NCBI GenBank assembly: GCA_900767465.1 | Contig: CAAGAW010000018.1 | Span: 1 to 20,525 of the forward strand | Source: Clostridia bacterium | GTDB lineage: Bacteria; Bacillota; Clostridia; Christensenellales; Pumilibacteraceae | Length of the DNA stretch: 20,525 bases | Direction: 5' to 3' | Part shown: in pieces, positions 11,439 to 18,660 of the stretch | Numbering within the stretch: the first letter of the stretch is position 1 | Layout of the letters: each line of letters begins with the position of its first letter | The notes under the pieces: generated by a model | Databases searched by the model: none | What the model saw: the letters and a program-made list of their open reading frames with translations, nothing else | Told to the model about the DNA's origin: nothing | Made by a program: the position numbers and the translations under genes

Positions 11439-13382
11439 ATGACTAAAAAACGGATTATTTTCTTAACGTTGATCCTTGCCTGCGTGTTTGCGCTTACGGC
11501 GTGTTCGGGCGACAGTTACGGCAGGGTAACGATAAACGGAGTACAGGATACTTCGTACGCGGTAACGGGGCAGGGCGGAAGTTCGGTTCGTTACGGCAAC
11601 TACGTTTACTTTATCAACGGCACGCGCGGATTCGAGGATTCCGACGGCACTAACAACCTTTTCGGCGAAGTCGTAAAGGGCGGCGTTTACCGTGCCGAAC
11701 TTAAAGGAACCGGAACCGACAAGGGCGACGGCAAGTACGCTACGTTCGTAACCGACGCGTCCGCGACCGGTGCGAAAGATCTTTTCGTAACCGAATCCGC
11801 AACCGATTATAAAGGCGACAAAACCGACCTCGTGAAAACCGAACTCATCGTTCCCAAAACGGTCGGAACGAGCGGCTACGGCAAAGGCGGAATTTTTATT
11901 CTCGGCGACGCGATTTACTACGCTACCCCAAACAACCTCAAAGACAAACAGGGTAACGTTCAGTACACCAAAACGGACTTCTTCCGTATGTCGCTCGACG
12001 GCAGAAACACCAAAAAACTCTACACGACCGAGTCCGAATCCTCCTCGTCGCCGTATACGTTTATGGTAAAGGACGGATTTACCTACCTCGTCGTGCTCGA
12101 CGGCACCAACCTTGTTTCGATCAAAATCGATATGAAGTCGGGCAAAGTCGAAGACACCCTTCGCCTTGCCGAGGACGTAACGAGCGCGGTTCTTCCCGTT
12201 AAACCCGTTTATTACGACGGAATAAGCGAGAACACGATTTACGACTTTATCTACTTCGAGCGCGCGGCTAAAGACACCGACGTAACCCAGTCGGGCGACG
12301 TACTCGAATTCGTCCGTCCGGACGGAACCTCCGACGGTTCGCGCCATATTTTCGCGGCGGCTGCCGGAGCCGATTACCAACTCGACTGCGTAAAGGACGG
12401 ATACCTTTTCTACCGCAAGAGCGATTATCTCTACAAAACGAATCTCTACGCCGCGCTTTCGGACAACGACGAGGCTTTCAAAGCGGCTAATCCCAACGGC
12501 GTAGACAGTGACGAAAAAGTTATAGGATCTACGATCGCGGACGCAAGCACCGTGTATCCCGTCGTTGCCGGCTACGAGTTCGGCGAAATCGTAAATACCG
12601 AAGCAAGCGTTCTCGTACTCGAATCTTCGAGCAGCGGCAGCAGCAGCGGTTCGTCGTCTTCGACAACGTACACGCTTGCGTATTACGAGAACGGCGTCAA
12701 AAAGGCTACCGTCGCAAGCGGCAGCGCCGTTTCGATGGGAACGATCGCCGACAATAAAGTTTATTTCGTCGAGAGTTCGACTCTCAAAACGTACGATCTC
12801 GCTTCGGGCGAAACCGCAACGATCGCTTCCGACGTTTCGACTTCTTCGTTCGTAGCCGACGCAATCGATCTCGACGGCTCGTCCTACGTCAACTTCTTCG
12901 GAAAAGTCGGCGAGGCAAGCGGATATACGCTGTTCTACCGTACCGACGCCGGCGAGGGCAACGCCGATCCGTTTATGGTGGGAGCATATACCGAGGACGA
13001 TGAACCCAGCACCATCGAGTCCATAAAGATCGAAACCAACCCGACTAAAACTTCGTATACCGTGGGCGACAAAATCGACCTTACCGGCATTAAAGTGACC
13101 GCTCAGCATTACCGCAACGAGGAGGGCAAAGCGGACGACAGCGAAGTCGAAGTTACCGAAAAGATGATTTCCGGTTTCGACACGTCCAAGGCAAGCGACA
13201 GCGTTACCGTCACCGTAACTTACCTCAAACGCACCGCGACCTTCACGATCTCGGTTGCCGAAAAGACGAACACCGGTTGCGGAACGATCGCGGCTTCGCC
13301 GTGGCTGTTTATCGGCGGAGGAACGATTCTTCTTCTCGCGGCGGGCGTACTCGTTGCGGGAAAACGCAAAGCGCGCGCGTAA
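11439..13382 (+). CDS. Large surface lipoprotein with Ig-like domain and C-terminal membrane anchor
   Basis: 647 aa. An N-terminal signal peptide with lipobox LTAC (lipid on Cys22) is followed by about 380 residues of beta-rich sequence with repeated YxNYVYFIN / GVYRAEL-like strands, reminiscent of DUF5050-type beta-propeller proteins (tentative). A Ser/Gly linker (SSSSGSSSGSSSS) follows, then another beta segment, then a bacterial Ig-like domain of the Big_3 type (about 520-610; SYTVGDKIDLTGIKV). The end is TNTGCGTIAASPW, one membrane helix and the basic tail KRKARA. A lipid anchor at one end and a membrane helix at the other is unusual. GGAG at 11425-11428 lies 10 bases before the ATG. It is exported to the outer face of the membrane; its ligand is unknown. 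Confidence 0.85.
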   Translation: MTKKRIIFLTLILACVFALTACSGDSYGRVTINGVQDTSYAVTGQGGSSVRYGNYVYFINGTRGFEDSDGTNNLFGEVVKGGVYRAELKGTGTDKGDGKYATFVTDASATGAKDLFVTESATDYKGDKTDLVKTELIVPKTVGTSGYGKGGIFILGDAIYYATPNNLKDKQGNVQYTKTDFFRMSLDGRNTKKLYTTESESSSSPYTFMVKDGFTYLVVLDGTNLVSIKIDMKSGKVEDTLRLAEDVTSAVLPVKPVYYDGISENTIYDFIYFERAAKDTDVTQSGDVLEFVRPDGTSDGSRHIFAAAAGADYQLDCVKDGYLFYRKSDYLYKTNLYAALSDNDEAFKAANPNGVDSDEKVIGSTIADASTVYPVVAGYEFGEIVNTEASVLVLESSSSGSSSGSSSSTTYTLAYYENGVKKATVASGSAVSMGTIADNKVYFVESSTLKTYDLASGETATIASDVSTSSFVADAIDLDGSSYVNFFGKVGEASGYTLFYRTDAGEGNADPFMVGAYTEDDEPSTIESIKIETNPTKTSYTVGDKIDLTGIKVTAQHYRNEEGKADDSEVEVTEKMISGFDTSKASDSVTVTVTYLKRTATFTISVAEKTNTGCGTIAASPWLFIGGGTILLLAAGVLVAGKRKARA

Positions 13383-13394
13383 ACGAAAACCGCA

Positions 13395-13431
13395 CGAGGC
13401 TTTCCGATCGGACGGAGAGCCTCGTTTTTTA
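13395..13431 (+). terminator. Intrinsic terminator of the surface lipoprotein gene
   Basis: ACGAGGCT and AGCCTCGT (13395-13402, 13419-13426) enclose an inner TCCG/CGGA pair, followed by a T-run. Confidence 0.9.
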
Positions 13432-13490
13432 TCGGACGTTTGCATGAAAGGACACACGGTTGATAAAATTTTACTTTCGGTTAAATACCG

Positions 13491-13520
13491 TTGCAAAAAC
13501 CGTCTTTCGTGTGTTAAAAT
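13491..13520 (+). promoter_or_regulatory. Probable promoter of the GH123-like gene
   Basis: TTGCAA (13491-13496), 18-bp spacer, TAAAAT (13515-13520). An alternative lies upstream: TTGATA (13460-13465), 16 bp, TAAATA (13482-13487). Confidence 0.5.
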
Positions 13521-13572
13521 ATAATCCTCGAAGTCCCGCGAGGGAAAAGAAAAAAACGCATCGGAGGAATTT

Positions 13573-15186
13573 ATGCCGACTTTAAAAACCTATTCTTCGC
13601 TCGAAAAATTCGTGCCGGGCATCGAACCGACGCTTGAAGAATCGAAAGGCAGTATGCTCAAAGGCGAACGTTACCATTTTCAGGTCGCGCTCGGCTCGGA
13701 AACCGAATATAAGCCCGACATCGTGGAAATCGCGGTCGGCGGGTCGCTCGCCCCGTACGTTACGGTTCGTCGCGAACTTTACGTTCCCGCCGTGTTTAAC
13801 GCGTATCCCGATCACGACGATCTTATCATCAGCGAAACGGCAAAGGTTTTCGCCGACGCGCTCGCGCCGATCGAAGGCGGCGTGCAGATAAACCGCGGCG
13901 CGATTACCGGACTTTGGGTTACCGTACAGGGCAATAATGATATGCCCGCGGGCAACGGCGACGTAATTATAACTGCCACGCAAAAAGGCGTTTCCGCTTC
14001 CGTTCGTTACGAAATCGATGTCGTGGACGCTGTTCTGCCAAAATCCGACCTTATCTGCACCAACTGGTTCCATTACGACGGGCTCAAAGAGTATTACGGA
14101 CTCATGCCGTGGACGGACGAGTTCTTCGAGGTCGTGGGAAGATTCGTGCGTTGCGCGACCTCGCACGGAATCAATATGCTTTACACGCCGCTGTTCACGC
14201 CGCCGCTCGATACGCATATCGGCGGCGAGCGACCGGACGTTCAACTCGTAGTCGTCCGCCGCAAAAACGGCGAATACTCGTTCGACTTTTCGATTCTTAA
14301 CCGGTTTATCGACGAGGCGATCGCAAACGGAGTCGGATATTTCGAGTTCAGTCACCTTACCACGCAGTGGGGCGCGAAAGCCTGCCCGAAAATTATGGCG
14401 CACACCGAAAACGGATACGAGAAAATTTTCGGCTGGGAAACGAGTTCGACGGGCGACGAGTACAAAAAATTTCTCGCGGCGTTCCTTCCCGCGCTCGACG
14501 TATTCCTTAAAGCGAAGGGCGTCGCCGGAAAATGCGCGTTCCACATTTCGGACGAACCCGCGCCCGACCATTACGCGCAGTTCAAAGAGGCGTTCGATTT
14601 TATCCGTCCGCTTATCAAAGATTATAAGGTTATGGACGCGACGAGCGAGGCGGGTCGCGACCTTCTCGATATTCCCGTTATGGACCTTGCGCACGTTCCC
14701 GAAAAACTCAACGGCAACGAGTGGGTATATTATTGTTGCTCGGCGTATCTCAATCACGTTCCCAACCGCTTTATCAATATGCCGTCCGTGCGCAACCGCG
14801 TTCTCGGCGATATGTTGTATCTCAGCGGCGTAAAAGGATTTTTGCAGTGGGGATTCAATTTCTACAACGCCTGCCTGTCGTACTTCCCGATAAACCCGTT
14901 TGTCAGCACCGACGCAAACGGACTTTTCCCCGCGGGCGACTCGTTCGTCGTTTACCCGGGCAGGGGCAGGGAGCCGTGGGATTCGCTCCGTCTCGAAGTG
15001 TTCTTCGACGCGATTCAGGACCGCAGCGCGCTTAAACTTCTCGAAAGTCTCACCTCGCGCGAGAGCGCCGAAAAACTCCTCCGCGACGAGGGCGTTGAAA
15101 TCTGGAACGTTTATCCGACGGACGGCAGGGCGGTTAAGAACATACGCGAAAAGGTGAATGCCGCCATCGCAGCCGCGGGCAAGTGA
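13573..15186 (+). CDS. GH123/DUF4091-like glycoside hydrolase, cytoplasmic
   Basis: 537 aa with GGAGG at 13563-13567. An N-terminal beta-sandwich (about 1-155) is followed by a TIM-barrel-like domain (about 160-480) resembling the glycoside hydrolase 123 catalytic domain (formerly DUF4091): TNWFHYDGL, W/Y-rich strands, FHISDEPAP with the adjacent acidic pair Asp327-Glu328, and the late GVKGFLQWGFNFYN strand. In characterised GH123 enzymes a neighbouring Asp-Glu pair performs substrate-assisted hydrolysis of beta-N-acetylgalactosaminides. There is no signal peptide, so it should act on an oligosaccharide already taken up. Many DUF4091 proteins are untested and the sugar may differ. It is a single gene without transporter or regulator neighbours. 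Confidence 0.75.
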   Translation: MPTLKTYSSLEKFVPGIEPTLEESKGSMLKGERYHFQVALGSETEYKPDIVEIAVGGSLAPYVTVRRELYVPAVFNAYPDHDDLIISETAKVFADALAPIEGGVQINRGAITGLWVTVQGNNDMPAGNGDVIITATQKGVSASVRYEIDVVDAVLPKSDLICTNWFHYDGLKEYYGLMPWTDEFFEVVGRFVRCATSHGINMLYTPLFTPPLDTHIGGERPDVQLVVVRRKNGEYSFDFSILNRFIDEAIANGVGYFEFSHLTTQWGAKACPKIMAHTENGYEKIFGWETSSTGDEYKKFLAAFLPALDVFLKAKGVAGKCAFHISDEPAPDHYAQFKEAFDFIRPLIKDYKVMDATSEAGRDLLDIPVMDLAHVPEKLNGNEWVYYCCSAYLNHVPNRFINMPSVRNRVLGDMLYLSGVKGFLQWGFNFYNACLSYFPINPFVSTDANGLFPAGDSFVVYPGRGREPWDSLRLEVFFDAIQDRSALKLLESLTSRESAEKLLRDEGVEIWNVYPTDGRAVKNIREKVNAAIAAAGK

Positions 15187-15197
15187 AATACGGCGAG

Positions 15198-15251
15198 TTG
15201 CGCGTTATCGGCGCAAAAGCGGCAAATTTGAGCGAAAAACCGCGTTTTTTT
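15198..15251 (+). terminator. Probable terminator after the GH123-like gene
   Basis: A TTGCGC/GCGCAA hairpin (15198-15203, 15211-15216) has no U-run. A weaker GCGG/CCGC stem (15219-15222, 15240-15243) is followed by seven T. One or both probably end the transcript. Confidence 0.45.
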
Positions 15252-15253
15252 GC

Positions 15254-15282
15254 TTGACATAACCGCGTAATAATGCTAAAAT
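15254..15282 (+). promoter_or_regulatory. Sigma-A promoter of rplM-rpsI
   Basis: TTGACA (15254-15259), 17-bp spacer, TAAAAT (15277-15282), with TGC before the -10 box (extended -10). Confidence 0.85.
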
Positions 15283-15288
15283 AGTTAG

Positions 15289-15438
15289 GCACGTTGCGTT
15301 AGCGGCGATTTTTGCGCGTTCGGGACAGCCCCCCGACCCGCGGAGCGTCACTTTCCTTCGGGCAGACTTGGGTCGGTTACGGCGTGAAACGTAGCGGGCG
15401 CGAGCAAATAAATTTAAATATTTTTTGAGGATATTACC
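15289..15438 (+). promoter_or_regulatory. Structured leader of rplM-rpsI (candidate L13 leader)
   Basis: About 150 nt of GC-rich leader. CCGACCC (15333-15339) pairs with GGGTCGG (15370-15376) around an inner region, and further GC-rich arms flank it, ending at an A/T-rich stretch and GAGGA before the start codon. L13 operons of Firmicutes carry an autoregulatory leader at this place; the match is by position and structure only. Confidence 0.45.
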
Positions 15439-15882
15439 GTGAAAACTTTTATGGCAAATGATCAGAATATCTCCAAGAAGTGGTGCCTCGTCGACGCTAC
15501 GGATATGCCTATGGGTCGCCTCGCAAGTCAGGTGGCGGCAATCCTTCGCGGCAAGAACAAGCCCACTTTCACCCCTCACGTGGATTGCGGAGATTTCGTT
15601 ATCGTAATCAATTCGGACAAGATCGTCGTTACCGGAAACAAACTCGTCGATAAGTACAAGACTCACCACACCGGCTACATGGGCGGACTTAAACAGGTTC
15701 AGTACAAGAAACTTATGGAAGAGAAGAGCGACGAAGCACTTTATCTCGCCATCAAGGGCATGCTCCCCAAGAACAGCCTCGGCAGAAAAATGCTTAAAAA
15801 GGTTCGTATCTACAAAGGCGCGGAGCATAATCACGAAGCCCAGCAGCCCGAAGTCCTTAATTTAGTAAAGAGGTATAACTGA
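15439..15882 (+). CDS. rplM: 50S ribosomal protein L13
   Basis: 147 aa from a GTG start, chosen because L13 begins MKTFMAN and GAGGA lies 7 bases upstream. Family sequence is plain throughout: KKWCLVDATDMPMGRLASQV, DKIVVTGNKLVDK, HTGYMGGLK, and the conserved GMLPKNSLGRKMLKKVRIYKG segment. It assembles early into the 50S subunit. The stop is one base before the rpsI start. Confidence 0.97.
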   Translation: MKTFMANDQNISKKWCLVDATDMPMGRLASQVAAILRGKNKPTFTPHVDCGDFVIVINSDKIVVTGNKLVDKYKTHHTGYMGGLKQVQYKKLMEEKSDEALYLAIKGMLPKNSLGRKMLKKVRIYKGAEHNHEAQQPEVLNLVKRYN

Positions 15883-15883
15883 T

Positions 15884-16297
15884 ATGGCAGCAAAATCCGG
15901 AGCAAAGAAAAAATTGCAGTACTGGGGTACCGGCAGACGTAAAAAGGCTATCGCCCGCGTTCGTCTCGTTGCCGGCAACGGCTCCGTAAACGTCAACCGC
16001 AGAAGCCTTGACGATTACTTCGGACTCGACACCCTTAAACTTATCGTAAATCAACCCCTCGCTCTCGTGGGCGCAGCCGACAAGTTCGACGTCATCGTCA
16101 ACGTAAAGGGCGGCGGTCTTTCGGGACAGGCAGGCGCGATCCGTCACGGTATCGCCCGCGCGCTCGTCGTTGCGGACGAGGCTTATAAAGCCGAACTCAA
16201 AAAGGCAGGCTATCTCACCCGCGACCCGAGAATGAAAGAGAGAAAGAAATACGGTCTCAAAAAGGCTCGTCGTGCGCCTCAGTTCTCGAAGAGATAA
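15884..16297 (+). CDS. rpsI: 30S ribosomal protein S9
   Basis: 137 aa. QYWGTGRRKKAIARVRLVAGNG and the C-terminal PRMKERKKYGLKKARRAPQ ending in the invariant SKR, which reaches the P-site tRNA, identify it. The start ATG 15884 lies one base after the rplM stop, with AGAGG inside the end of rplM, so the two genes are translationally linked. Confidence 0.97.
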   Translation: MAAKSGAKKKLQYWGTGRRKKAIARVRLVAGNGSVNVNRRSLDDYFGLDTLKLIVNQPLALVGAADKFDVIVNVKGGGLSGQAGAIRHGIARALVVADEAYKAELKKAGYLTRDPRMKERKKYGLKKARRAPQFSKR

Positions 16298-16317
16298 TTT
16301 CTTATCGCAAATACCAG

Positions 16318-16346
16318 AAACGGTTTGTTTTTCGCAAGCCGTTTTT
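16318..16346 (+). terminator. Intrinsic terminator of rplM-rpsI
   Basis: AAACGGTTTG and CAAGCCGTTT (16318-16327, 16335-16344) form a 10-bp stem with one G-U pair, running into a T-tract. Confidence 0.85.
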
Positions 16347-16351
16347 GTTTT

Positions 16352-16368
16352 CGGCAGGGAGCCCCTGC
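16352..16368 (-). repeat. Inverted copy of the GCAGGG-GCT-CCCTGC hairpin
   Basis: Seventeen bases identical, in reverse complement, to 11140-11156 and 11231-11247 some 5 kb away. Confidence 0.75.
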
Positions 16369-16435
16369 AAGCAAGGCGGCGATGCCCGTACTTACAAAAT
16401 AACGTTTAATACCAAGTGGAACGGGACTTCGCTAC

Positions 16436-16490
16436 TGTCATTGCGAGGAGCGCGAAGCGCGACGTGGCAATCTCCCGGAAGGGAATACGG
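16436..16490 (+). repeat. REP-like TGTCATT element
   Basis: TGTCATTGCGAGGAGCGC, a GCGAAGCGCG centre, then GTGGCAATCTCCCGGAAGGG. Almost the same as 10720-10772. Confidence 0.8.
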
Positions 16491-16530
16491 ACGTGACGGG
16501 CACCATTATCCACAAACACTCGCCCGCGCA

Positions 16531-16687
16531 GGCTCACCGCCGTGGCAATCTCGTGGAAACGAAATGCCACCCACATGCCCTCGCCAGTCCACATGCCCGC
16601 GGTGGCTCACCGCCGTGGCAATCTCGTGGAAACGAAATGACACCTACATACCCGCGCCAGCCCACATGCCCGCGGTGGCTCACCGCC
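16531..16687 (+). repeat. Tandem 73-bp repeat, two units plus a partial third
   Basis: Units start with GGCTCACCGC at 16531, 16604 and 16677. The first 36 bases of the two full units are identical (through GTGGCAATCTCGTGG and AAACGAAATG) and the rest differs at a few positions. Each junction carries GCGGTG-GCT-CACCGC (16599-16613, 16672-16686). The period equals that of the block at 11007-11105. Confidence 0.85.
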
Positions 16688-16711
16688 TCAACGACACGAA
16701 AAAGGAAAATT

Positions 16712-17530
16712 ATGGATATTCCGGCATTACTGAAAAAACACGGTTTTTCGTTCTCCAAAAAATACGGACAGAACTTCATAACCGATTATAACCTGCTCCG
16801 CGCGATAGTGTCCGACGCCGGCGTAACGCGCAACGATACCGTTTTGGAAATCGGTGCGGGAGCGGGTACGCTCACCCGTGCGCTCGCCGAATCGGCAGGT
16901 CGCGTAGTCGCGTTTGAAATCGACCCGTCGCTTTCGCCGGTACTTGACGAATCGCTCGCGGGACTTAACAACGTCGAAGTAATTATGGACGACGTTACTA
17001 AATGGACGGACGCCGAACTCGACGACCTTACCGGCAGCGACTACAAGGTCGTCGCAAATCTGCCGTATTACATCACCACGCCGTTGCTGTTCACTTTTCT
17101 CGAACGCGAAAACAAACCGTCGTCCGTTACCGTTATGGTACAAAAGGAAGTCGCCGAGCGTATATGCGCCACCCCCGAAAAAGGCGATTACGGCGCGCTC
17201 TCGGTCGCCGTCGCGCTTCGCGGCAAGGCAAGCATAACCCGCATTGTAAAACGCGATTGCTTTACTCCCGCGCCGAACGTGGACAGCGCGGTAATCCGTA
17301 TCGACCTCGACCCCGCCGCGCCCACCGACCGTAGCCTTTACGAACTCGTCGCAAAATCATTCGCGATGAAGCGCAAAACGCTCGTAAACAACCTCTCGGC
17401 AGGATACGCAATCCCCAAACCTTTCGCCGCCGAACTTCTCGTTTCCCTCGGCTTTTCCCCCACCGTCCGAGCCGAACAACTTGCGCCAAGCGATTTTATA
17501 AGGCTTAACGAGAAGATAAAAGAAAAATAA
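16712..17530 (+). CDS. rsmA: 16S rRNA (adenine-1518/1519 N6,N6)-dimethyltransferase
   Basis: 272 aa (also called KsgA). It dimethylates two adenines in helix 45 of 16S rRNA late in 30S assembly. Seen: KKYGQNFITD at the N-terminus, the SAM-binding EIGAGAGTLT (46-55), acidic E/D pair FEID, the catalytic motif NLPYYITTP (116-124), and the C-terminal RAEQLAPSDFIRL. The ATG at 16712 with AAGGA before it is the family start; the frame stays open about 70 codons upstream, but that stretch is repeat DNA. I see no promoter of its own, so it may depend on read-through from rpsI. Confidence 0.95.
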   Translation: MDIPALLKKHGFSFSKKYGQNFITDYNLLRAIVSDAGVTRNDTVLEIGAGAGTLTRALAESAGRVVAFEIDPSLSPVLDESLAGLNNVEVIMDDVTKWTDAELDDLTGSDYKVVANLPYYITTPLLFTFLERENKPSSVTVMVQKEVAERICATPEKGDYGALSVAVALRGKASITRIVKRDCFTPAPNVDSAVIRIDLDPAAPTDRSLYELVAKSFAMKRKTLVNNLSAGYAIPKPFAAELLVSLGFSPTVRAEQLAPSDFIRLNEKIKEK

Positions 17531-17542
17531 TTAAAGACAAGC

Positions 17543-17590
17543 AAGTATCTAAAAACGCGACTCAGAAATGAGTTGCGTTTTTAGATACTT
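17543..17590. terminator. Long bidirectional terminator, 22-bp stem
   Basis: The arms 17543-17564 and 17569-17590 pair along 22 bp (one G-U) around a GAAA tetraloop. A and T runs inside the arms give U-rich ends in both directions. The outermost 13 bases, AAGTATCTAAAAA, occur again at 17615-17627. Confidence 0.85.
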
Positions 17591-17614
17591 TACTGTTATT
17601 AAAATAAATCTAAA

Positions 17615-17632
17615 AAGTATCTAAAAATACTT
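17615..17632. promoter_or_regulatory. Palindrome over the -35 box, candidate operator
   Basis: AAGTAT-CTAAAA-ATACTT reads as a 6-bp dyad with a 6-base spacer; its right arm overlaps the first two bases of the -35 hexamer at 17631. The gene controlled by this promoter encodes a RelB/DinJ-like ribbon-helix-helix segment, and such domains typically bind palindromes over their own promoters. Binding is inferred. Confidence 0.45.
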
Positions 17633-17660
17633 GACGTTTTTCATTTCGATGTGTTATAAT
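17631..17660 (+). promoter_or_regulatory. Sigma-A promoter of the RHH-embedding gene
   Basis: TTGACG (17631-17636), 18-bp spacer, TATAAT (17655-17660), followed 18 bases later by AGGAGGT (17678-17684). Confidence 0.8.
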
Positions 17661-17689
17661 CAGAGCGATAAAACAAAAGGAGGTCAATT

Positions 17690-18640
17690 ATGATTGAAAA
17701 TTCAATTAGTAGAGAAGCGGAGTTAAGGGCGGATTTTAGGGAGTATTTAAAGAATAGGTATACAGGCGCGACTGCAGGCGTTTATGTTTCCGCAATCAAC
17801 AGCGTAGCGAGCGAAGAGGGTTTGAGCTGGAATGAGATAGCCGAAGATATTGATTTTTTAGCCGAAGAGTACGGGCCGAACGGGGAAAAACGTGAAAAAG
17901 GGATGAAGAATAACTCTTTGATATTTACCGCATTACGACGATTCAAACAATTTCTTTTAGAAAATCACACCTTTGAATCTAAAATAGACGGGGATATATT
18001 CGATTCGATGCAGAATCACCCAAATCTGTTTGCTCCTATGCCGCAAAATAATACTAAAACAAATTTATCGATAGAGGTAAATGAGAGTGTTTTAAAAAAC
18101 ACGGAAAGAGTATTAGATAACATCGGCTTATCTGTTGAAACTGCTGTCGGAATGTTTTTGAAACGTGTCGAGCGCGACGGAGGGATAGGCTTTTTGACGG
18201 GATCTACAAATGCAACATGGCAAAAACCGAATATTGTTGAGTCGCGCTATCTGCCTCGGGTTAGAATGTATGAAAATGAGAACAGGGTGTCTACAGAAAT
18301 AACGAAAGCACAAGCGATGCAACTATTTAAGCAAAATGGATACGCGATGGGTTATCCGGTGACGTATTCGTCTAAAAACAGAACGGCTAACAACTACTGG
18401 GCTAATCCGCCGTTTGAAGTTCTCAAATATAATTGGAGCCTCATACTAAACGATTGGGTCAATCATATAATATACTTATTTATTATTCCGCATGGAGAAA
18501 TAACATCGGCCGATCTCTGCGGTCGGGCGGATAAGCCGAGTTTAATTGATCTTCAAATTGCCTATAACGATCAAAATTTCATCGACACTCGAAGCGGTGT
18601 TGCGTTTGGAAGATTCAAAGTTGATAAAATCGAGTATTGA
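17690..18640 (+). CDS. Multidomain protein with central RelB/DinJ-like RHH segment
   Basis: 316 aa. N-terminal part (about 1-115) is helical, with ADFREYLKNRYTGATAGVYVSAIN resembling an integrase/SAM-like core-binding domain (weak). Residues about 125-168 read LSIEVNESVLKNTERVL then LGLS-type IGLSVETAVGMFLKRVERDGGI, the signature of RelB/DinJ antitoxin ribbon-helix-helix domains. C-terminal part (about 200-316) is an unrecognised aromatic-rich globular domain: SSKNRTANNYWANPPFEVL, WSLILNDW, YLFIIPHGE, IDLQIAYNDQNFIDTRSG. RelB antitoxins are normally about 90 aa with the RHH at the very start, so this placement is odd. No RelE-like toxin lies next door. AGGAGGT is 5 bases before the ATG. Codon use is more AT-rich than in the flanking housekeeping genes, which suggests transfer. 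The 134-aa gene follows after 20 bases. Confidence 0.8.
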   Translation: MIENSISREAELRADFREYLKNRYTGATAGVYVSAINSVASEEGLSWNEIAEDIDFLAEEYGPNGEKREKGMKNNSLIFTALRRFKQFLLENHTFESKIDGDIFDSMQNHPNLFAPMPQNNTKTNLSIEVNESVLKNTERVLDNIGLSVETAVGMFLKRVERDGGIGFLTGSTNATWQKPNIVESRYLPRVRMYENENRVSTEITKAQAMQLFKQNGYAMGYPVTYSSKNRTANNYWANPPFEVLKYNWSLILNDWVNHIIYLFIIPHGEITSADLCGRADKPSLIDLQIAYNDQNFIDTRSGVAFGRFKVDKIEY

Positions 18641-18660
18641 TATTTCAATAGGGGGTAATT

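Larger units (their letters stand above)
16347..16711. other. Second gene-free repeat patch, upstream of rsmA
   Basis: No gene and no convincing promoter. It holds an inverted copy of the GCAGGG hairpin, one REP-like element and two 73-bp tandem units, ending 22 bases before rsmA. Open frames here are repeat sequence. Confidence 0.65.

Noticed and set aside
11463..13496. 677-codon open frame on the minus strand
   Set aside because: It is antisense to the surface lipoprotein, which has a lipobox, Ig-like domain, promoter and terminator. The antisense product is Arg/Val/Gly-rich without a domain, an effect of the codon bias here.
13582..14757. 391-codon open frame on the minus strand
   Set aside because: Antisense to the GH123-like gene; composition typical of a shadow frame.
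16493..16711. N-terminal extension of rsmA
   Set aside because: The frame is open, but the added residues are translated repeat DNA and the known family starts at MDIPALLKKHGF-like sequence after AAGGA.
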